Source: JADGGM01 sp035553215 (GTDB taxonomy: Bacteria > Gemmatimonadota > Gemmatimonadetes > Gemmatimonadales > Gemmatimonadaceae). From it: a DNA stretch of 64,000 nt. The stretch spans positions 3,230 through 67,229 of the forward strand of contig DATNDS010000031.1 in NCBI GenBank assembly GCA_035553215.1, given 5' to 3'. Shown piece after piece: positions 33,503 through 41,522 of this stretch (its first letter is position 1; every line of letters starts with the position of its first letter). The position numbers and the translations under genes were made by a program. The notes beneath the pieces are model-generated. The model was given only the letters and a program-made list of their open reading frames with translations. It did no database searches and was not told the DNA's origin.

Positions 33503-34974
33503 CATTCGTCCTGGCGATTGATCAGGGCACCACCGGCTCGACTTGCCTCATGGTCGGGGTGGATGGTCGCGTCGCGGGTCGAGGATATCGGGAGATCCCA
33601 CAGCACTTCCCGGAGCCGGGGTGGGTGGAGCACGACCCGCAGGATCTCATTCGCTGCACGCTCGAGGCAGCGCGCGAGGCCATCGCCGCGGCTGGCGCCA
33701 TGCCCGCAACGATCGGCATGACCAACCAGCGCGAGACGGTCTTGCTCTGGGACCGGACGACGGGCGCCGCCGTTGGGCGCGCCATTGTCTGGCAGGACCG
33801 GCGCACGGCGGCACGATGCGCCGAACTTGTGGGTGACGCCGGCCGGATCAGCGAGCTCACGGGTCTCGTGGTGGACCCGTACTTCTCCGCCACCAAGCTC
33901 GAGTGGTTGCTTCGTCAGCCGGGCGTCCGTTCGCGTGCAGCGCGCGGCGATCTGCTCGCGGGGACCGTGGACAGCTGGCTGATCTGGCATCTGACCGGCG
34001 GCGCGGTGCACGCGACCGATCCGACGAACGCGGCCCGCACGATGCTCTTCGATATCGGCGCCCTCCGCTGGAGCGCGGAGCTGTGCGGTCTGTTCGGCAT
34101 TCCCGGCACGCTGCTTCCGGAGGTTCGTCCATCGAGTGGGCTGTTCGGAACGACGACTGCCGGGGTCTTCGGGCGCAGCATCCCCATACATGGTGTGGCG
34201 GGCGACCAGCAGGCGGCATTGTTTGGACAGGGCTGCTGGAGCCCGGGTGAGGGAAAGAACACCTATGGCACGGGCGCCTTTCTGCTGCTCAACACGGGCA
34301 CCAGTCGCGCTTCGCCGGGAGGCGGCCTGCTCTCCACGGTTGCGTGCGACCGGCGCGGCCAGCCCGCGTACGCGCTCGAAGGCGCGATTTTCGTGGCCGG
34401 CGCGGCCGTACAGTGGTTGCGCGACGGCCTTGGCATCATTGAATCCGCGAGCGACACCGAGGGCCTGGCCAGCAGCATTCGCTCCACGGATGGTGTGTAC
34501 TTCGTGCCCGCGCTCGTCGGCCTCGGCGCTCCCTACTGGGAGCCCGCGGCGCGCGGCATGATCGTGGGCATTACGCGTGGCACCACGCGGGCGCATCTGG
34601 CTCGCGCCGCGCTCGAATCCATGGCATATTCGACCGCCGACATTGTGCGCGTGATGAGCGAGCGCAGCGGCGTACGCTTCGATCGCCTGCGCGTGGACGG
34701 GGGCGCCACCAGCAACCGGTGGCTCATGCAGTTTCAGGCTGACGTCCTCGGTATTCCGGTGGAGCGCCCGGACATGGCGGAGACGACGGCGTTGGGCGCC
34801 GCCGGGCTCGCGGGGATTGCCGCCGGCGTCTGGGAGAGCGCCGAGTCGTTTCTCGCCACGCGCTCCTACGAGCAGTATCTCCCTGGCACGGGTGCCGTTG
34901 CGGCGCAGGAAGGCGGCCGCGGCTGGAACCGTGCCGTCCGAACCACACTTTCCTGGGCGCGAGGTGCCGAATGA
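33499..34974 (+). CDS. glpK: Glycerol kinase
   Basis: A 491-residue FGGY-family kinase with LAIDQGTTGSTCLM at the N-terminus (phosphate-binding), MTNQRETVLLWDRTTG, GVAGDQQAALFGQ and the C-terminal ATP-binding VDGGATSNRWLMQF. The residues match glycerol kinase rather than xylulo- or gluconokinase. It phosphorylates glycerol to glycerol-3-phosphate. No GlpF, GlpD or GlpR is adjacent. It overlaps mtnA by ATGA. Confidence 0.92.
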   Translation: MTFVLAIDQGTTGSTCLMVGVDGRVAGRGYREIPQHFPEPGWVEHDPQDLIRCTLEAAREAIAAAGAMPATIGMTNQRETVLLWDRTTGAAVGRAIVWQDRRTAARCAELVGDAGRISELTGLVVDPYFSATKLEWLLRQPGVRSRAARGDLLAGTVDSWLIWHLTGGAVHATDPTNAARTMLFDIGALRWSAELCGLFGIPGTLLPEVRPSSGLFGTTTAGVFGRSIPIHGVAGDQQAALFGQGCWSPGEGKNTYGTGAFLLLNTGTSRASPGGGLLSTVACDRRGQPAYALEGAIFVAGAAVQWLRDGLGIIESASDTEGLASSIRSTDGVYFVPALVGLGAPYWEPAARGMIVGITRGTTRAHLARAALESMAYSTADIVRVMSERSGVRFDRLRVDGGATSNRWLMQFQADVLGIPVERPDMAETTALGAAGLAGIAAGVWESAESFLATRSYEQYLPGTGAVAAQEGGRGWNRAVRTTLSWARGAE

Positions 34975-35020
34975 ACGAAGGCAGCGCAGTTCTGGTGAAG
35001 GACACGCGGAGCGTCCGCTG

Positions 35021-35344
35021 ATGCATGCGTTGATCCTCGTATTCGCCCTGCATGGCGGCCTGCGCAGCGAGCCAGGTCAGCGTGGCGACGCATGGTTTGG
35101 TCCGGACAAGTTCAAGCACTTCTTTGTCTCGGCGATGGTGGAGACAGTCAGCTATGGTGCGCTTCGCCTCATCAACATCCCGCACTACAAGGCGCTGCAG
35201 GTTGCGACCGTCGCGACCGTGGTGGTGGGAGCGGGGAAGGAGATCGAGGACTGGCAGAACGGCGAGCGTTTCAGCGTGCCCGACCTCACATGGGATCTGG
35301 CTGGCGCCGCCAGCGCGGCCGCCATACTTCAGGCTGCACGGTGA
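35021..35344 (+). CDS. YfiM/DUF2279-like protein
   Basis: A 107-residue exported or membrane protein. A hydrophobic N-terminus (MHALILVFALHGG) is followed by WFGPDKFKHFFVSAMVET, the DKxKHF pattern of the YfiM/DUF2279 family, and a VGAGKEIEDWQ segment and a C-terminal DLAGAASAAAILQ helix. Function in the family is unknown. The ATG at 35021 has GGAG about 8 nt upstream. It lies 46 bp after glpK and about 140 bp before ccmE. Confidence 0.75.
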   Translation: MHALILVFALHGGLRSEPGQRGDAWFGPDKFKHFFVSAMVETVSYGALRLINIPHYKALQVATVATVVVGAGKEIEDWQNGERFSVPDLTWDLAGAASAAAILQAAR

Positions 35345-35485
35345 TTCGTACGTGCTGGAGCGGGAGCGCGCGCAACTTGCACTATTGAGCGAATGAGTGT
35401 CGCCCTATATTGCGAGAATCCGATGGAGAGGTGATGGGCGATCGCGCCCGCGAATCGCTGTTGTCAGGAGAGGCACCCGGTTCCA

Positions 35486-35941
35486 ATGAAGGCACGCACG
35501 AAGTTTCTGATAGGGGGAGCGCTGGTGCTGGGCACCTCCGGCTTTCTCATGGCCAGCTCGATCAGGACTACGGGCGTCTATTATCTGACGCCCACCGAAC
35601 TCGCCACGAAGGTGACCGCTGACCCGTCGTTCTACGAAACCGGCGTGAAAGTGGGAGCGCGCGTGGTGCCCGGCTCCATCGTACGCGACCCCGGCGGCAC
35701 GTTCATGAAATTCACCGTGACCGATGGCGCGCGCACCTATCCGGTCACGTACCACGGCATTGCGCCCGATACGTTCACCGATGGTGTGGACGTCGTGTTG
35801 GAGGGGCGGCTCGATCGGGATGGCACCTTCCGCGCCACCACCGTGCTCGCCAAGTGCGCATCGCGCTATGAGGACGCGCCGCAGAAATATCAGCAGACGC
35901 CGGGTTATCGCGCCGGCACGCCGGCCGCGCAGCGTACATGA
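35486..35941 (+). CDS. ccmE: Cytochrome c maturation heme chaperone CcmE, CXXXY variant
   Basis: A 151-residue CcmE: N-terminal membrane anchor (residues 6-22), then an OB-fold domain with VTDGARTYPVTYHG and DVVLEGRLDRDGTFRATTVLAK. In classical CcmE the heme-attachment residue is His in an HXXXY motif; here the segment reads CASRY (Cys124, Tyr128), the CXXXY form described for a variant System I in archaea and some bacteria. Its TGA overlaps the ccmF ATG (ATGA). No ccmABCD is in the window. Confidence 0.93.
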   Translation: MKARTKFLIGGALVLGTSGFLMASSIRTTGVYYLTPTELATKVTADPSFYETGVKVGARVVPGSIVRDPGGTFMKFTVTDGARTYPVTYHGIAPDTFTDGVDVVLEGRLDRDGTFRATTVLAKCASRYEDAPQKYQQTPGYRAGTPAAQRT

Positions 35942-37959
35942 TCCTCATTGGCGAACTGTCGCTCTGGGTCGCCCTGCTCATGGCGACCTGGGCGACCACG
36001 GCGGGTTTTGCTGGTGCGTTCACGGAGCGTCAGGAACTGATCGCCAGCGCCAGGCGTGCGCTCTATGCCATGTGCGGATTCGTGATCATGGCCGCCGCCG
36101 GTCTGTGGACCGCGTTGCTGACGTCCGACTTCTCCTTCCGCTTCGTCGCGTCCGAGACCAGCCGGAATCTTCCATCGGTCTACAAGTTCACGGCGTTCTG
36201 GGGCGGCCAGGATGGCTCGTTGCTCTTCTGGGCGCTCATCCTCTCGTGCTACACGGCGATCGCGGTGCGCACGGGACGGAAGAGCAACCGCGAACTCATG
36301 CCGTTCGTGGTGCCCACCCTGTCGGCCATCGCACTGTTTTTCCTGCTGACGATCTGCTTCGGCGCGAACCCCTACAGCCGGCTCGACTTCATTCCGCTCG
36401 ATGGCCGCGGACTCAATCCGCAACTGCAGAATCCGGGAATGGCGCTGCATCCGCCCAACCTCTATCTGGGCTACATCGCCACCGCCATTCCCTTTGCCTA
36501 TGCGGTGGGCGCGCTCATCACGCGGCGGCTCGACAATGAATGGCTCACATCGGTGCGCCGGTGGGTGCTCGTCTCCTGGTTGTTCAACACCGTGGGCATC
36601 ATCCTCGGCATGTGGTGGGCCTATGTGGAGCTGGGGTGGGGCGGCTACTGGGCGTGGGATCCGGTGGAGAATGCGTCCTTCCTGCCGTGGCTGATCAACA
36701 CCGCATTCCTGCACTCCATCATGGTGCAGGAGAAGCGCGGCATGCTGAAGAAGTGGAACGTGACGCTGGTGGTCTCGGCGTTTCTCGCGGCGATTCTGGG
36801 AACGTTCATTACGCGGAGCGGTGTCATTTCGAGCGTGCATGCCTTCGCGCAGTCCTCCGTGGGGTACTGGTTCCTCGGGTTTCTCCTCCTGTCCATCGCC
36901 GTCACCGCCGCCCTGGTCAGTACCCGACTCAGGGACCTCAAGGCGACCGCGGAACTGGAGAGCATGGTAAGCCGCGAGGCCAGCTTCCTGTTCAACAACC
37001 TGCTGCTCGTGGGCATCGCCTTCTCGGTGTTGTGGGGCACGCTGTTCCCGATTCTGAGTGAAGCGGTGCGCGGCACGAAGATCACGGTCGGCCCGCCGTT
37101 CTTCAATCAGGTGAACGTGCCCCTCGGCCTGCTGCTGCTCCTGCTCACGGGCATCGGGCCGCTCATCGCGTGGCGCCGGGCATCGACGGCCAATCTCAAG
37201 CGGCAGTTCACGGGGCCGGTGGTGGCGGGGGTCGTGGCGCTTGCCCTGCTGCTCGCGCTGGGAATGCGCGACGTGTACGCGCTCATCGCGTACACGCTCG
37301 GCGCATTCGTCCTCATGACCATCCTGCAGGAGTTCCGGAAGGGAGTGGAGGCACGACATCGCATGTACGGGGAAGGCCGCGCGGTTGCATTGCTGCATCT
37401 GGTCGCGCGAAACCGGCGCCGTTACGGCGGATACATCGTCCATGTAGGCATCGTCGTGCTCTTCGCGGCGTTCGCGGGGCTCGCATTCAAGGAGGAGTTC
37501 GACATCTCGCTCAAGGGAGGGGAGCAGTACGCGGCAGTGGACCCCTACGGTCATCAGTGGCGCTTCGTGAGCCAGGGCGTCTCGCGTTATGATGAGTTGA
37601 ACCGGCACACGACGGCGGTGCTGCTCGAGGCGTTTCGTGATGGCAAGCGCATGGGCGTGATCAAGACGGAGAAGCGGCAGTACGTGGACAGCCGCGGAGT
37701 CCCGTCATTCGAGCCATCCACGGAAGTGGGCATCATGAGCGGACTGCGGCAGGACGTGTACGTGGTCCTGGCCGGCGTGAGCGGAGAGGACACCGCGGAA
37801 ATGCGCATCACGTTCAATCCGCTCGTCTGGTGGGTGTGGTACGGCGGCATGATCATGGCGCTGGGCGGGCTCATCGTCATGTGGCCGCAGGCGGAGCGCC
37901 GGCGGCGGCAGGCGGGATACGAAGCCGTGCTGGAACCCGCTGGCACATCCGCGACATGA
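35938..37959 (+). CDS. ccmF: Cytochrome c heme lyase subunit CcmF
   Basis: A 673-residue multi-spanning CcmF of the heme handling protein family. The WWD signature WGGYWAWDPVENASFLPW is intact (near 237-254), with GLNPQLQNPGMALHPP before it and a C-terminal periplasmic loop plus last helices. CcmF transfers heme from CcmE to apocytochrome. It overlaps ccmE and the next gene by ATGA, so the cluster is translated as one operon. Confidence 0.95.
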   Translation: MILIGELSLWVALLMATWATTAGFAGAFTERQELIASARRALYAMCGFVIMAAAGLWTALLTSDFSFRFVASETSRNLPSVYKFTAFWGGQDGSLLFWALILSCYTAIAVRTGRKSNRELMPFVVPTLSAIALFFLLTICFGANPYSRLDFIPLDGRGLNPQLQNPGMALHPPNLYLGYIATAIPFAYAVGALITRRLDNEWLTSVRRWVLVSWLFNTVGIILGMWWAYVELGWGGYWAWDPVENASFLPWLINTAFLHSIMVQEKRGMLKKWNVTLVVSAFLAAILGTFITRSGVISSVHAFAQSSVGYWFLGFLLLSIAVTAALVSTRLRDLKATAELESMVSREASFLFNNLLLVGIAFSVLWGTLFPILSEAVRGTKITVGPPFFNQVNVPLGLLLLLLTGIGPLIAWRRASTANLKRQFTGPVVAGVVALALLLALGMRDVYALIAYTLGAFVLMTILQEFRKGVEARHRMYGEGRAVALLHLVARNRRRYGGYIVHVGIVVLFAAFAGLAFKEEFDISLKGGEQYAAVDPYGHQWRFVSQGVSRYDELNRHTTAVLLEAFRDGKRMGVIKTEKRQYVDSRGVPSFEPSTEVGIMSGLRQDVYVVLAGVSGEDTAEMRITFNPLVWWVWYGGMIMALGGLIVMWPQAERRRRQAGYEAVLEPAGTSAT

Positions 37960-38552
37960 GCGGCGCCATGCATGTAACGAGACGAGGGTTCCTGCAACTC
38001 GTGTCCGGCGGATCGGCCTCGCTCGCGCTCACGGCCGCCCTGGGTGCGCAGCAGGCGAATACGGGCGCGGCGAACGTGCCCATGGACGAGGCGCGCTATC
38101 TGCCGGTACGGCTGCCGCCCCGGTCTTCGCAGCCATCCATGACCAACCTGCAGCGCGACGCGCTGGAGCACCGCATCCATTGTCAGTGCGGGTGCAATCT
38201 GGACGTCTTCACCTGCCGGACGACGGACTTCAGTTGCCAGGTGTCGCCCGCCATGCACAAGGATGCGATGGCGCTCGTGGCGGGCGGATACGATGCGCAG
38301 GACATCATCAATGCGTTCACGAAGGTGTACGGCCCGCGCGTCCTCATGGAACCGCCGCGGCGCGGGTTCAACCTCGCGGGCTACTTCACGCCGTTCGTGG
38401 TCCTGCTGGCGGGGATCGCGCTGGTGGTAGTGCTGATCCGCCGGTGGCACCGGCCGGTGGAGATGGACGCGGGCGTTCGCCAACTTCCCGTCGACGCGTC
38501 GCCGGATGAGCTCGAGCGTCTGCAACGACTCGTGAGGCACGACGACTCGTGA
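37956..38552 (+). CDS. CcmH-like protein with Tat signal
   Basis: A 198-residue protein with a twin-arginine type signal (TRRGFLQ, residues 8-14, then a Gly/Ala-rich hydrophobic stretch ending near ALGAQQ). The CcmH-like domain reads HRIHCQCGCNLDVF with Cys at 76, 78 and 80 plus Cys87 and Cys94, followed by MALVAGGYDAQDIINAF, VYGPRVLMEPPRRGFN and one C-terminal membrane helix (about 143-161). Classical CcmH has LRCxxCQ and a Sec signal. It likely reduces apocytochrome CXXCH. The ATG at 37956 overlaps the ccmF stop. Confidence 0.88.
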   Translation: MSGAMHVTRRGFLQLVSGGSASLALTAALGAQQANTGAANVPMDEARYLPVRLPPRSSQPSMTNLQRDALEHRIHCQCGCNLDVFTCRTTDFSCQVSPAMHKDAMALVAGGYDAQDIINAFTKVYGPRVLMEPPRRGFNLAGYFTPFVVLLAGIALVVVLIRRWHRPVEMDAGVRQLPVDASPDELERLQRLVRHDDS

Positions 38553-38565
38553 GGCACGCCGCCGC

Positions 38566-39060
38566 ATGACCGCGCTCCTGGTTGGGGCGGTGCTGGCGCT
38601 GGCGGCGCTGGCGTTCGTGCTCTATCCGCTGTTTCGGGATGCACCACCTGCTCCCCTCGCGGCTCCGCCCTCACCGGCGAGCGCGCAGGCGAGAGAGAGC
38701 GCATCGGCGCGCGCGGTTGCCGCGCTGCGCGAGATCGAGTTCGATCGCGAGACCGGCAAGTTGTCAGACAGCGACTATGCCGCCCTCAAGGCCGCGTACA
38801 CGGGCGAGGCGCTGGCGGCGTTGCGCGTGGAGGACGCCTCCCTCGCCGCGACGCGCGATGATGAAGCCGAAGCGCTCATTCGCGCCCATCGAGCCCGCGG
38901 TCTGGCATGCACGTCCTGCGGTCCCCGTCCGGAGCCCGACGCGATCTACTGCTCCCAGTGCGGCCGGTATCTGGCCGGCGCGTGCGGCAGCTGTGGCAAT
39001 CCGATAACGGAAGCCGGCGCGCGCTACTGCGGCACCTGCGGCACGGCGCTGGCGGCGTGA
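38566..39060 (+). CDS. CcmI-like protein with C-terminal zinc ribbons
   Basis: A 164-residue protein. An N-terminal membrane helix (residues 3-20) leads to AVAALREIEFDRETGKLSDSDYAALKAAY, the typical N-terminal segment of CcmI. Instead of the periplasmic TPR part, it ends in two zinc ribbons with four CxxC pairs (Cys 115/118, 129/132, 140/143, 155/158). This is a fourth gene in the ccm operon, 13 bp after the CcmH-like gene. The topology is uncertain; if the ribbons are cytoplasmic, it would be a different protein from true CcmI. Confidence 0.82.
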   Translation: MTALLVGAVLALAALAFVLYPLFRDAPPAPLAAPPSPASAQARESASARAVAALREIEFDRETGKLSDSDYAALKAAYTGEALAALRVEDASLAATRDDEAEALIRAHRARGLACTSCGPRPEPDAIYCSQCGRYLAGACGSCGNPITEAGARYCGTCGTALAA

Positions 39061-39203
39061 GCGCCCCGGCCCTCCACCCGGAGCACCTCCTCCGGTAGCT
39101 GAACGGGGCGGCCCGGACGCGCGAGACGCGGGGACTTGCGCTCGCGCCGTCGAGGACGGAACATCATCGGTCCGCCGTCCTCTTCCTTCCGGGATCACCC
39201 TCC

Positions 39204-40913
39204 GTGGAACACATCCATCTCGGCGCAATAGACTACGCGATTCTCATTGTCTATTTCGTCTTCGTCTTGGGCATAGGCTGGGTCCTCAGGCGGTATATCA
39301 GGAGCAGCGAGGACTTCTTCCTGTCGGGACGCTCCATTCCCACCTGGATTGCCGGCCTCGCATTCATCTCCGCCAATCTCGGTGCCCAGGAAGTGATTGG
39401 CATGGGAGCGTCGGGCGCCAAGTACGGCATGATGACGACCCACTTCTACTGGCTGGGCGCCATTCCCGCCATGGTGTTCGTGGGCATCTTCATGATGCCG
39501 TTCTACTACGGCTCGCGCGCGCGCTCCGTCCCGGAATACCTCAAGCTGCGCTTCGATGAGAAAACCCGCGGGTTCAACGCCATCACCTTCGCGGTGATGA
39601 CGGTGTTCTCCTCGGGAATCTCCATGTACGCGCTCGCCAAACTGCTCGAGCTCGTACTCGGTTGGAGCTTCCACGCCAGTGTGCTCGTCTCGGCCGCCAT
39701 CGTACTGGCCTACATCTTCCTTGGCGGCCTGACGTCCGCGATCTACAACGAAGTGCTGCAGTTCTTCCTCATCGTGCTGGGCTTCTTCCCCCTCACGCTG
39801 CTCGGTCTCAGGGATGTGGGCGGCTGGTCCGGCCTCACCGCCAAGCTGCATGTGGTCGCGACGCACGCCGGATATGCGCCGGGCGCATGGTCGCATCTCT
39901 GGACGCATACGAACACGGCGAGTGCCAATCCCATGGGCGTCGACTGGTTCAGCATGGTGATGGGCCTCGGCTTCGTGCTCTCGTTCGGCTACTGGTGCAC
40001 CGACTTTCTCGTCATCCAGCGCGCGATGGCCGCCAAGTCCATGTCCGCGGCGCGCCGCACACCGCTGTTCGCGGCCTTTCCGAAGATGCTCTTTCCGGCG
40101 CTCGTCATTCTGCCCGGCATGATCGCCATCGCGCTCGATGCCACGCGCGGAGGACTGCTGCCGATCGGGAGCGACGGCACGCCGAATTACAACCTGGCCG
40201 TCCCGGTCATGCTCGCGCACTACCTCCCGTCAGGACTGCTGGGGCTCGGCCTCACCGCGCTCATGGCATCGTTCATGTCAGGCATGGCCGGGAATGTCAC
40301 CGCGTTCAACGCCGTGTGGACCTACGATATCTACCAGTCCTACATCCGGCCCGGGCAGTCGGACCGCCACTACCTGTGGATGGGCCATGCGGCCACGGTG
40401 TTCGGCATCGTGCTGAGCGTCCTGGCGGCCTACGCCACGACGCGATTCAACAACATCATGGACATGCTGCAGCTCGTGTTCGCGTTCGTGAACGCGCCGC
40501 TCTTCGCCACCTTCCTGCTCGGCATGTTCTGGCGTCGCACCACGGGACATGGCGCATTCTTCGGACTGGTGATCGGCACGCTCGTTGCAGCGGTGCATCA
40601 CGGGCTGGTGCTGCCGCAGGGCGCCGTTGTCGGCATCAAGGGCGGCTATCTGGGCGCCGTGCTGCACGTCTATCCCAGCGAAATGGCGCAGAACTTCTGG
40701 ACCGCGATTTTTGCCTGGAGTGCATGCTTCGTCTGCACGATCGTCATTTCGTATCTCACGCGGCGCGTCAAGACGGACGAGGATCTCAAGGGACTGGTGT
40801 ACTCGCTCACGCCCCGCATCACGGATCACGAGGACAAATGGTACAAGCGCCCGGCGACACTTGGCGTGGTGGTGCTGGCGCTCACGCTGGTACTCAACGT
40901 GATCTTCTGGTGA
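39204..40913 (+). CDS. Sodium:solute symporter (SSS family)
   Basis: A 569-residue transporter with about 13 membrane helices. SSS hallmarks: a DYAILIVYFVFVLGIG first helix, SGRSIPTWIAGLAFISANLGAQE with the Na+-site region of helix 2, and VLSFGYWCTDFLVIQRAMAAKS. Close to galactose/glucose and inositol-type SSS members, but the solute cannot be fixed. The GTG at 39204 is the only start close to the first helix. Translation proceeds into the 65-aa gene 7 nt downstream. Facing the starch locus, it may import glucose or maltose released there. Confidence 0.88.
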   Translation: MEHIHLGAIDYAILIVYFVFVLGIGWVLRRYIRSSEDFFLSGRSIPTWIAGLAFISANLGAQEVIGMGASGAKYGMMTTHFYWLGAIPAMVFVGIFMMPFYYGSRARSVPEYLKLRFDEKTRGFNAITFAVMTVFSSGISMYALAKLLELVLGWSFHASVLVSAAIVLAYIFLGGLTSAIYNEVLQFFLIVLGFFPLTLLGLRDVGGWSGLTAKLHVVATHAGYAPGAWSHLWTHTNTASANPMGVDWFSMVMGLGFVLSFGYWCTDFLVIQRAMAAKSMSAARRTPLFAAFPKMLFPALVILPGMIAIALDATRGGLLPIGSDGTPNYNLAVPVMLAHYLPSGLLGLGLTALMASFMSGMAGNVTAFNAVWTYDIYQSYIRPGQSDRHYLWMGHAATVFGIVLSVLAAYATTRFNNIMDMLQLVFAFVNAPLFATFLLGMFWRRTTGHGAFFGLVIGTLVAAVHHGLVLPQGAVVGIKGGYLGAVLHVYPSEMAQNFWTAIFAWSACFVCTIVISYLTRRVKTDEDLKGLVYSLTPRITDHEDKWYKRPATLGVVVLALTLVLNVIFW

Positions 40914-40920
40914 CCGGCCG

Positions 40921-41118
40921 ATGAAACTCGACCTGCGACTGCCCATTGGGCTCATGTTCACGACGTTTGGCGTGATGCTCGTCGTATTCGGTCTGCTGTC
41001 CAATCGCGACATCTACCAGCGATCGCTCGGCATCAACGTCAATCTCTGGTGGGGGCTGGTGCTGCTGATCTTTGGTTGTGTGATGCTGACGTTCGCCCTG
41101 CGACGGCCAAGTACCTGA
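40921..41118 (+). CDS. Small two-helix membrane protein beside the symporter
   Basis: A 65-residue protein with two hydrophobic helices (9-27 and 42-59). Genes for such small membrane proteins commonly follow SSS symporters and may be accessory subunits; no family name can be given. Confidence 0.72.
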   Translation: MKLDLRLPIGLMFTTFGVMLVVFGLLSNRDIYQRSLGINVNLWWGLVLLIFGCVMLTFALRRPST

Positions 41119-41131
41119 TCCGGGGAGGATC

Positions 41132-41512
41132 ATGCTCCGCGCGACGTGGATCCTGATCATGGCAGTTGCCGGAGCGAGCACCGCGTGCGCGCACGGCCAT
41201 GCCGGTGCCGGCGACTCACCGGCAGCCGGCAGCGCCACGCTGAATGTCTCCAATCACTACGGCCAGCCGGTCGAGGTGTTCGTCACCTCGGCGGGCGCAT
41301 CGTATCGCCTGGGGACGGTGTCACCCGGCATTGACAGCCGGTTCGTCGTGCGGTCCACGATGATCCGCAACGGTCCCGTGGAGTTCGTAGCCGTGCCCGG
41401 TGCCGGCGAGGTGCCGGTGCGGTCCGGGGAACTGGTTCTCGCGCCTGGCAATGTGGTGAATTTCAACATTGCGGATCACCTGTCCAACAGCACGACGACG
41501 GTCACGCCGTGA
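41132..41512 (+). CDS. Small lipoprotein of unknown function
   Basis: A 126-residue exported protein with a lipobox-like GASTAC (Cys near residue 19) after a short signal peptide. The mature part has beta-strand patterns (TLNVSNHYGQPVEVFV, GSATLNVSNHYG). Nothing recognised. GGGAGG lies 4 nt before the ATG. Convergent with the GH15 gene, 10 bp apart. Confidence 0.75.
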   Translation: MLRATWILIMAVAGASTACAHGHAGAGDSPAAGSATLNVSNHYGQPVEVFVTSAGASYRLGTVSPGIDSRFVVRSTMIRNGPVEFVAVPGAGEVPVRSGELVLAPGNVVNFNIADHLSNSTTTVTP

Positions 41513-41522
41513 CGGATGTCGC

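Noticed and set aside
35410..35622. 70-residue ORF overlapping the ccmE start
   Set aside because: Overlaps ccmE out of frame and has no homology; only ccmE shows a family match.
35905..37608. 567-residue minus-strand ORF opposite ccmF
   Set aside because: Antisense of ccmF, which carries an intact WWD motif.
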